A stretch of DNA of 64,000 nucleotides from Gammaproteobacteria bacterium (GTDB taxonomy: Bacteria > Pseudomonadota > Gammaproteobacteria > DSM-16500), in NCBI GenBank assembly GCA_021156085.1, contig JAJNBC010000007.1, positions 49,786 to 113,785 of the forward strand, in the 5' to 3' direction. Positions 8,538 through 18,847 of this stretch are shown one piece after another; the first letter of the stretch is position 1; each line of letters begins with the position of its first letter. The notes under the pieces are model-generated. The model searched no databases, was not told where the DNA came from, and worked only from the letters and a program-made list of their open reading frames with translations. The position numbers were made by a program, and so were the translations under genes.

Positions 8538-11132
8538 CTATTTCAATAGTTTTTCTACCCACTCATAGACTGATTCTAAAGCACTTGTTAAATGCTGGGG
8601 CTGGTTACCCCCGGCCTCGGCTAAATCTGCTCGGCCTCCCCCTTTTCCCCCTATTTGGGATGCAATCTTATTGACAAGTTCACTCGCTTTAATTTTTGCA
8701 GTATTATTTTGAGTGACACCCGTCACCACCGTGACTTTTCCTTCGCTTACAGCGGCAAGTGTGATAATCGCGCTACCTAATTTATTTTTAAGGTGATCAA
8801 CGATATTACGCAATGATTTACCCTCAACCTCTTTTAGTTGAATGGCTAGCACTTTGACTCCCATTATTTCTTTTGCTTGTGTTGCTAATTCTTCACTGAT
8901 CGCACTGGATAATTTTTCCTTGAGTTGGATTAGCTGCTTTTCCAGTATTCTTTTTTCTTCTTCTATCTGCTGTAGTTTCTTCTGAAAGTTCTGCTCACGT
9001 TTCTCGATCCATCGCAAAGCGCCTGCGCCGGTCACAGCTTCCAGACGTCGAATGCCTGAAGCGATACCCACTTCGGAGGTAATTTTAAATAAACCAATAT
9101 CTCCTGTATGATGGGCATGTGTGCCGCCGCATAATTCTACTGAATCCCCAAAACGTACTACGCGTACTTGATCACCGTATTTTTCTTCAAATAAAGCCAT
9201 GGCCCCGTTTTGTATGGCTTTTTCAGGGGAAGTAAGGTGTACGATGCCTTCATGATTAGAACGAATTTCTTGATTAACACATTGCTCAATGTGATTTATT
9301 TCTTCCGGTGTTAAGGGCATAGAGTGTGAAAAATCAAAACGTAAGCGTTCGGGTTCAACAAGCGAACCTTTTTGGAGCACATGTTCTCCCAACACTTGGC
9401 GCAATACTTTATGCAGTAAATGTGTGGCAGTATGATTTAGGACTGTTGCCATACGACGTTCCGCATCTACTTGTGCATTAACCACATCACCTATTTTTAA
9501 TTGGCCTTGTTCTATTTTGCCTATATGGACGAAGGCTTGTCCTTGTTTTTGAGTGTCTAATACACGGAATATATTTCCCTCGAGGGTTAAAAAGCCTTGA
9601 TCACCGACTTGGCCGCCTGATTCTGCGTAAAAAGGTGTGCGGTCTAAAATAATAGAACCTTCTTCACCTGATTTTATTATATTGACGGATTGATTATTGC
9701 AATAAAGCGCTATTATTTTCGCAGTATCGGGGATGTTTGTTTGAAGTAAATCTTTATAACCTATAAACTCAGTGGGACAATCAATATCAGCCCCTATCGC
9801 ATACTCGGCAGAAAATTGGTTGGATTGCCTCGAACGTTCGCGTTGTTCATTCATTGCTGTTTCAAAACCTTCGTAGTCCAATGTTAATTGACGCTCACGC
9901 GCGATGTCTGCTGTTAAATCCACAGGAAAGCCATAGGTATCATATAATTTAAAAATAACTTCTCCAGGAATAATTTTTGTTTTGAAATTACGACTGACTT
10001 GCTCAAAAAGCTTTAGGCCTTGTGCTAATGTGATACTGAATTGTTCTTCTTCTTGACGCAATAATTTCTCAATGTGAAATTGACCTTTGATTAATTCTGG
10101 ATAGGCGTCCCCCATTTCAGCAGCTAAGGGCTTCACGAGTTTGTAAAAAAAAGGCTCCATTAAACCTAATTTACTACCGTGACGTAAAGCGCGACGAATA
10201 ATGCGACGCAAGACATAGCCTCGACCTTCATTGGAAGGATAAACGCCGTCTGTGATTAAAAAAGCCGAAGAACGAATATGATCGGCGATGACCCGCAAAG
10301 AGGGGTGTGTTAAATCTTGAGTGTGTGTCAGGGTAGCAGTCGCTTTTATCAGCGCTTGAAAAGTATCAATTTCGTAATTGCTGTGAACGCCCTGCATGAC
10401 AGCGGCAAGACGTTCTAAACCCATGCCTGTATCCACAGAAGGCTTGGGCAGCGGTGTCAGGGTGCCGTCAGGGGCGCGATCATATTGCATAAATACTAAG
10501 TTCCAGATTTCGACATACCGATCGCCGTCTTCATCAGGGCTGCCAGGGGGGCCACCAGCGATCTGGGATCCATGATCATAAAAGATTTCTGTGCAAGAAC
10601 CACATGGGCCCGTGGGGCCCATGGACCAAAAGTTGCTGGCTTCACCGCAGCGAGTAAATCTTTGAGGGTCAATTTTAATTTCATTAAGCCAGATGTCAGC
10701 GGCTTCATCATCTTCCTTAAAGACAGTGATCCATAATTTTTCTGATGGTAACTTTAAAATGCCTGTCAAAAATTGCCAAGCTAATTGAATTGCTTCCCGT
10801 TTAAAATAATCCCCAAAACTAAAATTGCCTAGCATTTCAAAGAAAGTGTGATGACGTGCCGTATATCCTACATTTTCTAAATCATTATGTTTGCCACCGG
10901 CGCGTACGCAACGCTGTGAAGAAGTGGCACGTTTATAAGCGCGCTTTTCTTTGCCTAGAAAAATATCTTTAAAAGGTACCATGCCTGCATTTGTAAATAA
11001 TAAGGTGGGGTCGTTGCTAGGAACTAGTGAGCTGCTTGATACGGCCTCATGGCCGTGGTCACGAAAATAAGACAGAAAAAGGGTACGAAGGTGGTTCAAG
11101 CTGAAGGTAGCAGATTGTTTTTTTTTAATCAT
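8538..11132 (-). CDS. alaS: Alanyl-tRNA synthetase
   Basis: AlaRS charges tRNA-Ala and edits mis-charged Ser and Gly. I start at the ATG at 11132, giving [20 protein letters not shown] and 864 residues, the usual family length; an upstream extension in the same frame lies inside recX and is unlike AlaS. The class II core ([20 protein letters not shown], then [19 protein letters not shown]) is followed by the editing domain with the zinc-site histidines HTATHLLH and the [11 protein letters not shown] motif, and by the C-terminal DHHA1-type domain ([15 protein letters not shown]). The start overlaps the recX stop by 8 bases, indicating translational coupling in a recA-recX-alaS operon. Confidence 0.97.
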   Translation of the reverse strand: MIKKKQSATFSLNHLRTLFLSYFRDHGHEAVSSSSLVPSNDPTLLFTNAGMVPFKDIFLGKEKRAYKRATSSQRCVRAGGKHNDLENVGYTARHHTFFEMLGNFSFGDYFKREAIQLAWQFLTGILKLPSEKLWITVFKEDDEAADIWLNEIKIDPQRFTRCGEASNFWSMGPTGPCGSCTEIFYDHGSQIAGGPPGSPDEDGDRYVEIWNLVFMQYDRAPDGTLTPLPKPSVDTGMGLERLAAVMQGVHSNYEIDTFQALIKATATLTHTQDLTHPSLRVIADHIRSSAFLITDGVYPSNEGRGYVLRRIIRRALRHGSKLGLMEPFFYKLVKPLAAEMGDAYPELIKGQFHIEKLLRQEEEQFSITLAQGLKLFEQVSRNFKTKIIPGEVIFKLYDTYGFPVDLTADIARERQLTLDYEGFETAMNEQRERSRQSNQFSAEYAIGADIDCPTEFIGYKDLLQTNIPDTAKIIALYCNNQSVNIIKSGEEGSIILDRTPFYAESGGQVGDQGFLTLEGNIFRVLDTQKQGQAFVHIGKIEQGQLKIGDVVNAQVDAERRMATVLNHTATHLLHKVLRQVLGEHVLQKGSLVEPERLRFDFSHSMPLTPEEINHIEQCVNQEIRSNHEGIVHLTSPEKAIQNGAMALFEEKYGDQVRVVRFGDSVELCGGTHAHHTGDIGLFKITSEVGIASGIRRLEAVTGAGALRWIEKREQNFQKKLQQIEEEKRILEKQLIQLKEKLSSAISEELATQAKEIMGVKVLAIQLKEVEGKSLRNIVDHLKNKLGSAIITLAAVSEGKVTVVTGVTQNNTAKIKASELVNKIASQIGGKGGGRADLAEAGGNQPQHLTSALESVYEWVEKLLK

Positions 11133-11544
11133 GGGCTGGGTCGCTGCTTTGAAATAATAAGTTAATTTGTTCGAACGTAAAACCACGATAACGCAAAAAA
11201 CGCATTTGCTGAGCGCGGGATTTAAAATCGAGCGGCAAGCGATTTTTAAAGCGCTTTTGCCATGCTTTACGTACCTCATCTAGCCAAGCATTATCGGTGA
11301 TCTTAAGATGATGTTCAATTAAATCTTGTTCAATGCCCCGTTCGAGTAATTCAGCTTGAATACGGAGAGGCCCATAACCTTGAGTGCGTCTATAACGAAT
11401 GAAATTTTCTATGAAGCGGTTATCGTTGAGAATGCCTTCTTCACGGAGAGCCGCAAGTACACTATCAATTGCATCTTGGCTAGAAATTTTGCGTTGTAAT
11501 TGGCGAGATAATTCCATAGTAGAATGCTCACGGCGCGCTAGCAA
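11125..11544 (-). CDS. recX: Recombination regulatory protein RecX
   Basis: RecX binds RecA filaments and limits their extension. The frame contains the typical [18 protein letters not shown] start region and the repeated helical modules such as [20 protein letters not shown] and [13 protein letters not shown]. The listed start is a TTG at 11544 (139 residues), but homology continues upstream in frame ([13 protein letters not shown]), right up to the recA stop codon. No ATG, GTG or TTG is available there, so the true start may be a CTG at 11583 overlapping the recA stop, which would give 152 residues. Translation is probably coupled to recA. The 3' end overlaps alaS by 8 bases. Confidence 0.9.
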   Translation of the reverse strand: MLARREHSTMELSRQLQRKISSQDAIDSVLAALREEGILNDNRFIENFIRYRRTQGYGPLRIQAELLERGIEQDLIEHHLKITDNAWLDEVRKAWQKRFKNRLPLDFKSRAQQMRFLRYRGFTFEQINLLFQSSDPAHD

Positions 11545-11579
11545 GTGAAGGGCAGCGCGCCGAGCATCTTTTAGTTCAC

Positions 11580-12632
11580 TCAGGCGATAGTCTCCTCTAC
11601 TTCTTCTTCATTGATTTCAGCGGGAGCTGAAGTTGTGATTAATAATTTTTCACGCAGCTTAGTTTCTAGTTCTTGGGTAAGTGCAGGGTGTTCTTTTAAG
11701 AAAAGGCGAGCATTATCTTTACCTTGGCCGATACGTTGGCCTTGATAACTAAACCAAGCCCCCGCTTTATCTACCAAGTTATGTAGTACGCCTAATTCAA
11801 TGATTTCACCTTCACGGGAAATACCTTGGTTATAGAGGATTTCAAATTCTGCTTGTCTGAAAGGGGGGGCTACTTTATTTTTGACAACTTTAACGCGAGT
11901 TTCGCTGCCAATGATTTCATCTCCATTCTTGACATTGCCAATGCGGCGTATATCTAAACGAACTGAAGCATAAAATTTTAAAGCATTACCACCGGTAGTG
12001 GTTTCTGGGTTGCCAAACATCACGCCGATTTTCATACGGATTTGATTAATAAAAACGACCAATGTATTAGAGCGTTTGATATTAGCTGTGAGCTTGCGCA
12101 AGGCTTGTGACATTAAACGTGCTTGCAAGCCCATATGTTGATCGCCCATATCGCCTTCAATTTCAGCTTTAGGCGTAAGAGCTGCGACGGAATCAATGAC
12201 AACCACATCCACTGCACCTGAGCGTACGAGCATATCCGTAATTTCTAATGCTTGTTCGCCTGTATCAGGCTGTGAAATGAGCAATTCATCTACGTTAACA
12301 CCGAGGCGCTTAGCATAAGCGGGATCGAGAGCGTGTTCTGCGTCTACAAAAGCGGCTGTGCCCCCTTTGCGTTGGCAAGAGGCAATCACTTGCAATGTCA
12401 ATGTGGTTTTACCTGAAGATTCTGGCCCATAAATTTCTACAATACGGCCGCGCGGTAAACCACCAATACCAAGTGCAATATCTAAGGTAAGAGAACCCGT
12501 GGAGACTGCTTCAATATCATCCAGGGGCGGTACATCGCCTAGGCGCATGAGAGAACCTTTGCCGAATTGGCGTTCAATTTGGGTGAGCGCTGCGCTCAAT
12601 GCCTTTTTTTTGTTTTCTTCTGGTGCTGTCAT
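11580..12632 (-). CDS. recA: DNA recombinase RecA
   Basis: RecA forms ATP-dependent filaments on single-stranded DNA and drives homologous pairing. The 350-residue product has the Walker [10 protein letters not shown] near residue 69, the Walker [20 protein letters not shown], loop L1 with [16 protein letters not shown], loop L2 with [20 protein letters not shown], and an acidic C-terminal tail ([12 protein letters not shown]). No CTGT-N8-ACAG LexA box is visible in the short upstream spacer; the only symmetry there is TACAG-N7-CTGTA at 12667-12683, with the opposite half-site order. It is the first gene of the recA-recX-alaS set and follows pncC on the same strand. Confidence 0.98.
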   Translation of the reverse strand: MTAPEENKKKALSAALTQIERQFGKGSLMRLGDVPPLDDIEAVSTGSLTLDIALGIGGLPRGRIVEIYGPESSGKTTLTLQVIASCQRKGGTAAFVDAEHALDPAYAKRLGVNVDELLISQPDTGEQALEITDMLVRSGAVDVVVIDSVAALTPKAEIEGDMGDQHMGLQARLMSQALRKLTANIKRSNTLVVFINQIRMKIGVMFGNPETTTGGNALKFYASVRLDIRRIGNVKNGDEIIGSETRVKVVKNKVAPPFRQAEFEILYNQGISREGEIIELGVLHNLVDKAGAWFSYQGQRIGQGKDNARLFLKEHPALTQELETKLREKLLITTSAPAEINEEEVEETIA

Positions 12633-12666
12633 GGGATTCTTTCCTTCTATTTAGGGTTAAAAAAAC

Positions 12667-12683
12667 TACAGAATGGCGCTGTA
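12667..12683. promoter_or_regulatory. Inverted repeat TACAG-N7-CTGTA upstream of recA
   Basis: A 5-bp inverted repeat with a 7-base spacer sits 35 bases upstream of the recA ATG. The half-sites are in the opposite order from the gammaproteobacterial LexA box, so I do not call it an SOS box. It could be a binding site or simple chance. Confidence 0.25.
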
Positions 12684-12694
12684 TCGGAGGTGTG

Positions 12695-13180
12695 TTAGCT
12701 TTGACATTCTACTAAGATTCTTAAGGCAGCTTCAATAGTTTTTTCCCGAATAGTTTCTCGCTCGCCTGCGAAGAGATAGCGGCTGATTTGAGTAGGAGTC
12801 AGGGCAGTTGCACATGCAATCCAAACGGTGCCGATGGGTTTTTCTAAAGTACCCCCATCGGGGCCAGCAATGCCCGTGAGAGCGATACTGATGTGAGCGT
12901 GGCTACGAGCTAAAGCCCCTTCTGCCATTTCTCTTGCGGTTTCCGCGCTGACGCTGCCGGTTGTTGTTAATGTTGCAGGAGTCACGCCTAATAATTCTTC
13001 TTTAGAAATATTGCTATAGGTGATAAAGCCGCGGTCAAACCAAGTGGAAGAACCTGCAATACAAGTGATAGCATAAGCAAGACCGCCGCCTGTGCACGAT
13101 TCCGCGGTGACTAATTTCCAGTTACGAGATTTGAATTGCTCGCCCACTGTCTTAGCAAGTTGTTCAATAGTCATTGTCAT
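12695..13180 (-). CDS. pncC: Nicotinamide-nucleotide amidase (CinA C-terminal domain, PncC)
   Basis: PncC hydrolyses nicotinamide mononucleotide to nicotinate mononucleotide, recycling NMN released by NAD-dependent DNA ligase. The 161-residue protein is a stand-alone CinA C-terminal domain: the AESCTGGGLAYAIT motif with the catalytic serine region near residue 28, the YSNISKEELLGV segment, and the ALTGIAGPDGGTLEKPIGTV motif. The N-terminal molybdopterin-like domain of full CinA is absent, as in E. coli YgaD, which also lies next to recA. It is divergent from mutS with only 37 bases between the start codons, so the two promoters must overlap. Confidence 0.95.
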   Translation of the reverse strand: MTMTIEQLAKTVGEQFKSRNWKLVTAESCTGGGLAYAITCIAGSSTWFDRGFITYSNISKEELLGVTPATLTTTGSVSAETAREMAEGALARSHAHISIALTGIAGPDGGTLEKPIGTVWIACATALTPTQISRYLFAGERETIREKTIEAALRILVECQS

Positions 13181-13217
13181 GTTATAACCGCGTTTCTTGT
13201 TTTAAGAGAATCCTACT

Positions 13218-15785
13218 ATGACGGAACAAAATGAAACGATCAAGCAGCATACACCGATGATGCAGCAATATTTGCGAATTAAAGCAGATTATCCTGATAC
13301 GCTTTTATTTTACCGTATGGGAGATTTTTATGAATTATTTTATGAGGATGCTGAAAAGGTAGCACGCTTATTAGATATTACTTTAACAGCGCGCGGCCAA
13401 TCTTCTGGTAAACCTATTCCCATGGCAGGCGTGCCTTACCATGCTGCTGAATCGTATATGGCAAAACTCCTGCGCCAAGGGTTGTCTATTGCAATTTGTG
13501 AACAAATAGGGGATCCGAAAACCAGTGTGGGACCAGTTGAGCGTCAAGTGATGCGAGTGTTAACGCCTGGTACCGTCAGTGATGCGGCATTTTTGGAAGA
13601 AAATCAAGATAATTTATTAGCCGCATTGCATGCAGAAGAGGAGAGATTTGGTATTGCCACCTTAGATATGAGTAGCGGGCGTTTTAATTTATTAGAAGTG
13701 CACGGACAAGATGCATTGCAAAGTGAATTAGCTCGTTTAAAGCCAGCGGAATTATTAGTAAGTGAAGAATTAGAGCTTTTATTTACACCATCTGGTGTGC
13801 AGCGGCGGCCCCCATGGGAATTTGAAATTGAAACAGCATTGCGTTTGCTGACAGAGCAAATGCAAACACAAGATTTAGCAGGATTTGGCTGTAGGGAAAT
13901 GGGTGTTGCCTTAGCTGCAGCCGGGTGCTTATTACAATATGCAAAAGCTACCCAGCGTGGGCAATTATCACATCTGCGTGCTATTCATGTTGAACAGCGG
14001 GATGAAAGTGTAATTTTGGATGCAGCTACTCGACGTAATTTAGAATTGGTTTATAATCTTTCTGGCGGCCAGGAAAATACGCTCGCGTCAGTATTCGATC
14101 ACACAGCAACAGCGATGGGTAGCCGTTTATTGAAACGGTGGTTGCAGCGCCCATTACGCAAGAGAAAGGTCTTGTGCGCCCGTCAACAAAGTATAGCGAC
14201 GTTGCTGACGGATCGTCGTTATTTAGGATTGCATGAAGCACTGCGTCGTGTAGGGGATGTAGAGCGTATTGGTGCGCGTATCGCATTAAAAACAGCACGT
14301 CCACGTGATTTAATGGAATTAAGGCAGACGTTGGGAGTACTGCCTGGGCTACAACAGCAGTTGAAAAAATGTGTTTCGCCGTTGCTAGCAGAGTTAGCTA
14401 AAAAAATTAATGAGTATCCTGAGTTAACTACTTTATTAGTTAAAGCGATTGTAGAAAATCCTCCGGTTACTATTCGGGAGGGAGGGGTGATTGCCCAAGG
14501 TTATGATGCAGAGTTAGATGAGTTGCTTGCGTTGAGTGAAAATGCCGGTGCTTTTTTAATGGAAATGGAAGAACGGGAAAAAAATCGTACCGGGCTTTCA
14601 ACACTGAAAGTAGGTTATAATCGGGTACATGGATTTTATATTGAAATAAGTCGGCTACAAGCAGCGCAAGCGCCCTCTGAGTATATTCGTCGTCAAACTT
14701 TAAAAAATGTAGAACGGTTTATCACCCCCGAATTAAAAGCGTATGAAGATAAAGCATTAAGCAGCCGGGACAATGCTTTGGCACGTGAAAAAATATTATA
14801 TGAAGCGTTACTTGAAAAATTGACGGAATCATTGTCAGTTTTGCAAGGATCAGCCGAAGGATTAGCGGAATTAGATGTATTAACCAATTTAGCAGAGCGC
14901 GCAGACAGTTTAGATTTATGTTGTCCCGAATTAACCCATGAATCTGAAATTATAATAACCGCAGGACGTCATCCGGTCGTTGAATCGGTTTCCTCCCATC
15001 CCTTCGTGCCTAATGATGTTGTACTTGCAGACCCCCAGCGGATGCTATTGATTACGGGGCCTAATATGGGGGGTAAATCTACTTATATGCGACAAATTGC
15101 TTTGATAGTATTGCTAGCGCATATTGGTAGTTTTGTGCCAGCGCGAGCAGCGCGGATTGGTTTGGTAGACCGTATTTTTACGCGCATTGGCGCAGCAGAT
15201 GATTTAGCCAGTGGGCGTTCTACTTTTATGGTAGAAATGACCGAAACAGCCGCTATTTTACATAATGCGACAGTGCATAGCCTCGTATTGATGGATGAAA
15301 TAGGGCGTGGGACTAGCACGTTTGATGGTTTGTCACTGGCGTTTGCGTGTGCTGAACACCTCGCAAATAAAATTAAAGCATATACTTTATTTGCTACGCA
15401 TTATTTTGAATTAACGACCCTAGCAGAGACTATTCCTTTTGTAAAAAATGTGCATTTTAATGCAACAGAGCAAGGGGAGAAAATTATTTTCTTACATACA
15501 GTAAACGCAGGAGCTGCGAATCAGAGTTATGGTATTCAAGTGGCACAGCTTGCAGGTATGCCGCGAGAAGTAATTCAGGTTGCGAAACAAAAACTCTATC
15601 AATTAGAAAACCAGGCATGTACTAGTTTGAAAAAAGCTGTCCCTCAGGTGCAGGGTGATTTATTTTCAATGTCAATGGAAAGGGAAAATGCAGCGATAAA
15701 ATTATTAAAAGAAGTCAATCCAGATCACTTGTCACCGCGAGAGGCATTGGAGTGGTTATATCGGTTAAAAACTTGTCTTAATTGA
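13218..15785 (+). CDS. mutS: DNA mismatch repair protein MutS
   Basis: MutS recognises base mismatches and small loops and recruits MutL. The 855-residue product (E. coli has 853) begins with the mismatch-binding domain, including the [17 protein letters not shown] segment that contains the Phe-x-Glu wedge. The connector, lever and clamp domains follow. The ATPase has Walker [10 protein letters not shown] near residue 614, the [16 protein letters not shown] signature, Walker [16 protein letters not shown] and the ATHYFELT switch. The C-terminal tail ([13 protein letters not shown]) matches the tetramerisation segment of gammaproteobacterial MutS. It appears to be a complete gene. Confidence 0.98.
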   Translation: MTEQNETIKQHTPMMQQYLRIKADYPDTLLFYRMGDFYELFYEDAEKVARLLDITLTARGQSSGKPIPMAGVPYHAAESYMAKLLRQGLSIAICEQIGDPKTSVGPVERQVMRVLTPGTVSDAAFLEENQDNLLAALHAEEERFGIATLDMSSGRFNLLEVHGQDALQSELARLKPAELLVSEELELLFTPSGVQRRPPWEFEIETALRLLTEQMQTQDLAGFGCREMGVALAAAGCLLQYAKATQRGQLSHLRAIHVEQRDESVILDAATRRNLELVYNLSGGQENTLASVFDHTATAMGSRLLKRWLQRPLRKRKVLCARQQSIATLLTDRRYLGLHEALRRVGDVERIGARIALKTARPRDLMELRQTLGVLPGLQQQLKKCVSPLLAELAKKINEYPELTTLLVKAIVENPPVTIREGGVIAQGYDAELDELLALSENAGAFLMEMEEREKNRTGLSTLKVGYNRVHGFYIEISRLQAAQAPSEYIRRQTLKNVERFITPELKAYEDKALSSRDNALAREKILYEALLEKLTESLSVLQGSAEGLAELDVLTNLAERADSLDLCCPELTHESEIIITAGRHPVVESVSSHPFVPNDVVLADPQRMLLITGPNMGGKSTYMRQIALIVLLAHIGSFVPARAARIGLVDRIFTRIGAADDLASGRSTFMVEMTETAAILHNATVHSLVLMDEIGRGTSTFDGLSLAFACAEHLANKIKAYTLFATHYFELTTLAETIPFVKNVHFNATEQGEKIIFLHTVNAGAANQSYGIQVAQLAGMPREVIQVAKQKLYQLENQACTSLKKAVPQVQGDLFSMSMERENAAIKLLKEVNPDHLSPREALEWLYRLKTCLN

Positions 15786-15844
15786 AAAATTGCTTCACAT
15801 GCCATGGCAGCTTACGACGTACACTCACGTTCGCATTAGTTCTT

Positions 15845-17983
15845 TTATTTTTTATTAAATACGTTAAAAAGTTTCTCTTCCAGGGCATCAGCGGGCAGGT
15901 ACGGATGGTGTTTATATTTATTATCGTTATGTTTTCTGATAGCAAATAAGCCTAGGCTAACTACAAATGCTGCGGTTGAAATCGGAAAGAGGACTGCATG
16001 ACTAGAAGCCATGCCTATTCCGAGTAATGCCATGCCTAGAATAGAAAATAAAGTACTGATCGCTTTTTGTAATTTCTTAGAGATGCAGGGACTTCCCATT
16101 AATATTTCTTTAAGTTCTTGCATGCAGGCTTGCAATTGTTTTTGTGTTTTTATTTTTTCTTTATCAATAACCGCTACTATATTTCGCATAATATAAGAAA
16201 TAATTTTTTGTTTAGTTTCATCGTTTATTTCTTGGTCTTCTTTCAATTCCGAAAAGAAGTCTTTTATAGCTAAATAGGCTTGCTGAGATTCTTCACTAGA
16301 AAATTGACTTAAAGAGACAAGAACAAAATCAGCAGCATTAAACGCTGAAGTTAGATTCTCTGCTACTTTAGAACGTTTTAATTTCCCCATAGCGCGACTA
16401 GTAACTTGTTTTAATTTATTCACAATGATGCGGGAGGGATCTAAATCGTTTTCCAATGGATTAGAAGGAATTTCCAGCTGAGAAAGCATTTGCTCATCTA
16501 TTTCTGGAGAGATCAGCCACTGATTTAATACGGTGAGAGCGAGTAAGCGGATATTCTGCTCCACTCTTTTGCTGTTGGAAGGGTACAATAGAGAACATAA
16601 TTCATATAATTGCTTTAAAAAATTTAACCTACTTAGTAAGTCAATTTTTGAAAAAACTTTGGCCATGAGGCTGTTTTTAAAAGAAAAAAGCATTTCTTTT
16701 TCTTTTTCAAAAGAATGGGGAAGAATTATTTCTGGGTATTTTTCTTTTGGTTTTTCTTCTTTTTCTATTTCTGCCTTTGTTTCTACTGCCGCTTCTACTG
16801 TTACTGTTGCTTCTGCTTTTTCTTCTACTTCTCCTGCTGCTTCTGGTTCGGCTTCTACTTCTGCTTTTTCTTCTCCTTTCTTTTCTTCGTTTGTTTTTTC
16901 TACTCTTACTTTTTCTACTTCTATTTCTATTTTTCCTTCATAAATATTTATCATTTCTTCACATACAGAAATCCAGGAGGAGTAAAAGTCATGTTCATCC
17001 TCATTTTTCTCTTCTTCATTTTCCTTTAATGCATTTGTGCCCATGTTCTCCAGAGACAACCATACTCCTAATTCTATTAATAGATGATGGGGCATGTGTC
17101 TTTTGCAATTGCGTGCCGAAAGCACTCGATGAGATTGGCCAAATTTTACTATACATTTTAGGATCTTTTTTGCTATTTCCAGCCTTTGATATAAGAGAGC
17201 AATATGCAATGCATTATTACCTTTATAATCACTTTCATAAAAAAGCACATCCATGCCGGATCTGTCAAGTAACGCTATCACTTCTTTCTCTTGTTCGTGC
17301 GAAGCACAGTCCTTAATCTTCCCCATAAGCTCCGTGCCGCCATCCAGGAGCACATGCTGATTCAAAGAAGAATGACTTGAAGCAGAGCTCAATGCATGTA
17401 AGGTTTTAACTTGTTCTGGGGAAAAATGAGCACGTATCGCTTCTAAGGGGGTTCCACCGTATTTGGCGCGAAGATAAACTAGATTTTGTGCAACTTTTCT
17501 TTGAATAGCTATTTCCAAAATCGTTTTACAAAGCTTATATTCTTTTCCAGAAGCAGCAAGGTGTAGAGCCGTATTATTATTAGTGTCTGTAGCTAATAAA
17601 ATATAATCATTATCAAAGGAACTTAAGAGGTTATTGAGAATAAATTTGCGTAAAGGCTTAGGGTTTAGTTTTGTATTTTTTTTGATGCGCCCAAGAAGTT
17701 TTACTAAAAAAACCAAGAAATGAGAAGGATAGCTGTTTCTCTCAATTGCCTCTCTTTGATCCATCATTTCATCGAATATAGCAGGGTCTTTTTCTGCTAT
17801 ACTAAAAGCTTCTTCAAAGTTGTTGGTCTTGATAGCATCCCATAATTTTTTTATTTCATCTTGCTTTTTTTTGTTTGCAGATGGATTTCCCTCTTTTAGG
17901 TTAGTAGGGTTCTTTGGTGGGGGAGAAGAAGGGGTTTTAAACTCCAACTCAAGCGGTGTTGTAAATACGGCACGGGGTCTCAT
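15845..17983 (-). CDS. Ankyrin-repeat effector-like protein with C-terminal membrane hairpin
   Basis: The product has 712 residues and no signal peptide. Degenerate ankyrin repeats lie near residues 135-200 (NNTALHLAASGKEYKLCKTI, then YGGTPLEAIRAHF) and 245-300 (YKGNNALHIALLYQRLEIAK). Residues ~347-415 are a Glu/Lys/Ala/Val low-complexity linker encoded by an imperfect GAAGCA/GTAGAA-type repeat. A helical region follows, and residues ~640-680 form a two-helix hydrophobic hairpin before a basic tail. It is a paralogue of the protein at 43144-45300: both have the second ankyrin pair continuing into a GQ-xxx-VL-x-ARN motif, a helical Asn-Leu/Ile...Gln...Glu-Leu block, and the hairpin. It is probably a host-directed effector, which is inference. 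It is convergent with mutS. Confidence 0.87.
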   Translation of the reverse strand: MRPRAVFTTPLELEFKTPSSPPPKNPTNLKEGNPSANKKKQDEIKKLWDAIKTNNFEEAFSIAEKDPAIFDEMMDQREAIERNSYPSHFLVFLVKLLGRIKKNTKLNPKPLRKFILNNLLSSFDNDYILLATDTNNNTALHLAASGKEYKLCKTILEIAIQRKVAQNLVYLRAKYGGTPLEAIRAHFSPEQVKTLHALSSASSHSSLNQHVLLDGGTELMGKIKDCASHEQEKEVIALLDRSGMDVLFYESDYKGNNALHIALLYQRLEIAKKILKCIVKFGQSHRVLSARNCKRHMPHHLLIELGVWLSLENMGTNALKENEEEKNEDEHDFYSSWISVCEEMINIYEGKIEIEVEKVRVEKTNEEKKGEEKAEVEAEPEAAGEVEEKAEATVTVEAAVETKAEIEKEEKPKEKYPEIILPHSFEKEKEMLFSFKNSLMAKVFSKIDLLSRLNFLKQLYELCSLLYPSNSKRVEQNIRLLALTVLNQWLISPEIDEQMLSQLEIPSNPLENDLDPSRIIVNKLKQVTSRAMGKLKRSKVAENLTSAFNAADFVLVSLSQFSSEESQQAYLAIKDFFSELKEDQEINDETKQKIISYIMRNIVAVIDKEKIKTQKQLQACMQELKEILMGSPCISKKLQKAISTLFSILGMALLGIGMASSHAVLFPISTAAFVVSLGLFAIRKHNDNKYKHHPYLPADALEEKLFNVFNKK

Positions 17984-18041
17984 ATCATATATATCCTTTC
18001 AAGTTATACTTTATAGATATACAAGGTTCCCCATTTTATTT

Positions 18042-18083
18042 TAAAAAAAAATAAATGTCTAGGGGGTTAAGAGTGGCCCCCTT
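18042..18083 (-). terminator. Probable terminator downstream of rluB
   Basis: On the minus strand a GGGGG...CCCCC stem (arms around 18077-18082 and 18061-18066) is followed, after about eight bases, by a run of nine T's. The gap between stem and T-run is longer than ideal. It lies 24 bases past the rluB stop and upstream of the ankyrin gene, where a terminator for scpA-scpB-rluB would be expected. Confidence 0.5.
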
Positions 18084-18106
18084 GATTCTAACGTCATGAT
18101 GTTAAA

Positions 18107-18847
18107 TCATATTTTTTTCTTGGTGGATTGAAGTAAATTTGTCACTTCTTCTTTTTCTAACTCCATCCATCTTCCCCGACGCAAGGACCGAGGTAGAGTA
18201 ATAGAATCAAAGCGAATTCGGATTAGACGGCTGACTTTAACACCTTGAGATTCCCAGAGTTTACGAACCATTCGATTACGGCCTTCTTTGACAAGGACGT
18301 GGTACCAATGATTTGAACCTTCGCCGCCAGCATCAGTAATAGCGTCAAAATGCGCAGGAACGCCTTCTAGCAACACGCCTTCTTTAAGATTTTTCAGCAT
18401 CTTGGGGCTTACTTGTCCTTGTACTCGGACTGCATATTCACGTTCAATCTCTTTAGAGGGATGCATGAGCTGATGGGCTAATTCGCCATCATTAGTTAAT
18501 AATAAAACGCCCGACGTATTAAAATCTAATCGGCCTACTGAAATCCAACGACTATTACGTAATAAGGGTAAGTGATCAAAAATAGTGGGCCTACCTTGTG
18601 GATCACTCCTCGAACAAATCTCGCCTTCGGGTTTGTGATAAAGCAATACACGTGTTTTTTGATGAATACTTTTCATGAGTATGATGTCTCGCCCATCTAC
18701 ACGGACTTTAGCTTGAAGAGTGATGCGGTCACCTAATTTTGCTATTTCGCCATTCACATGAATACGGCCTTCTTGTAACCAAACTTCAATTTGGCGCCGG
18801 GATGCAAGCCCGGTATTCGCTAACACTTTCTGGATTTTTTCAGTCAT
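18107..18847 (-). CDS. rluB: 23S rRNA pseudouridine synthase RluB
   Basis: RluB-family enzymes convert U2605 of 23S rRNA to pseudouridine. The 246-residue protein starts with an S4 RNA-binding domain (KIQKVLANTGLASRRQIEVW; residues 1-60), followed by the RsuA-type catalytic domain with VGRLDFNTSGVLLLTNDGEL carrying the catalytic aspartate, and the VLVKEGRNRMVRKLWES motif. E. coli RluB has a longer basic tail that is missing here; RluE/RluF are alternatives, but genomic position next to scpAB favours RluB. The start overlaps the scpB stop by 8 bases, so it is the last gene of a coupled scpA-scpB-rluB operon. Confidence 0.93.
   Translation of the reverse strand: MTEKIQKVLANTGLASRRQIEVWLQEGRIHVNGEIAKLGDRITLQAKVRVDGRDIILMKSIHQKTRVLLYHKPEGEICSRSDPQGRPTIFDHLPLLRNSRWISVGRLDFNTSGVLLLTNDGELAHQLMHPSKEIEREYAVRVQGQVSPKMLKNLKEGVLLEGVPAHFDAITDAGGEGSNHWYHVLVKEGRNRMVRKLWESQGVKVSRLIRIRFDSITLPRSLRRGRWMELEKEEVTNLLQSTKKKI

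Noticed and set aside
11133..11279. 49-residue N-terminal extension of alaS
   Set aside because: It runs inside recX in another frame and has no AlaS counterpart; the ATG at 11132 gives the family start.
12633..12694. LexA (SOS) box upstream of recA
   Set aside because: The only symmetric motif is TACAG-N7-CTGTA, with half-sites in the opposite order to CTGT-N8-ACAG.
14026..15319. Minus-strand open frames opposite mutS
   Set aside because: mutS is complete and continuous on the plus strand; these are antisense shadows.
16533..17316. Several plus-strand open frames rich in Leu, Phe, Ser or Tyr
   Set aside because: They lie opposite the low-complexity Glu/Lys/Ala tract of the minus-strand ankyrin gene and are explained by its repetitive codons; no ribosome binding site or family resemblance.
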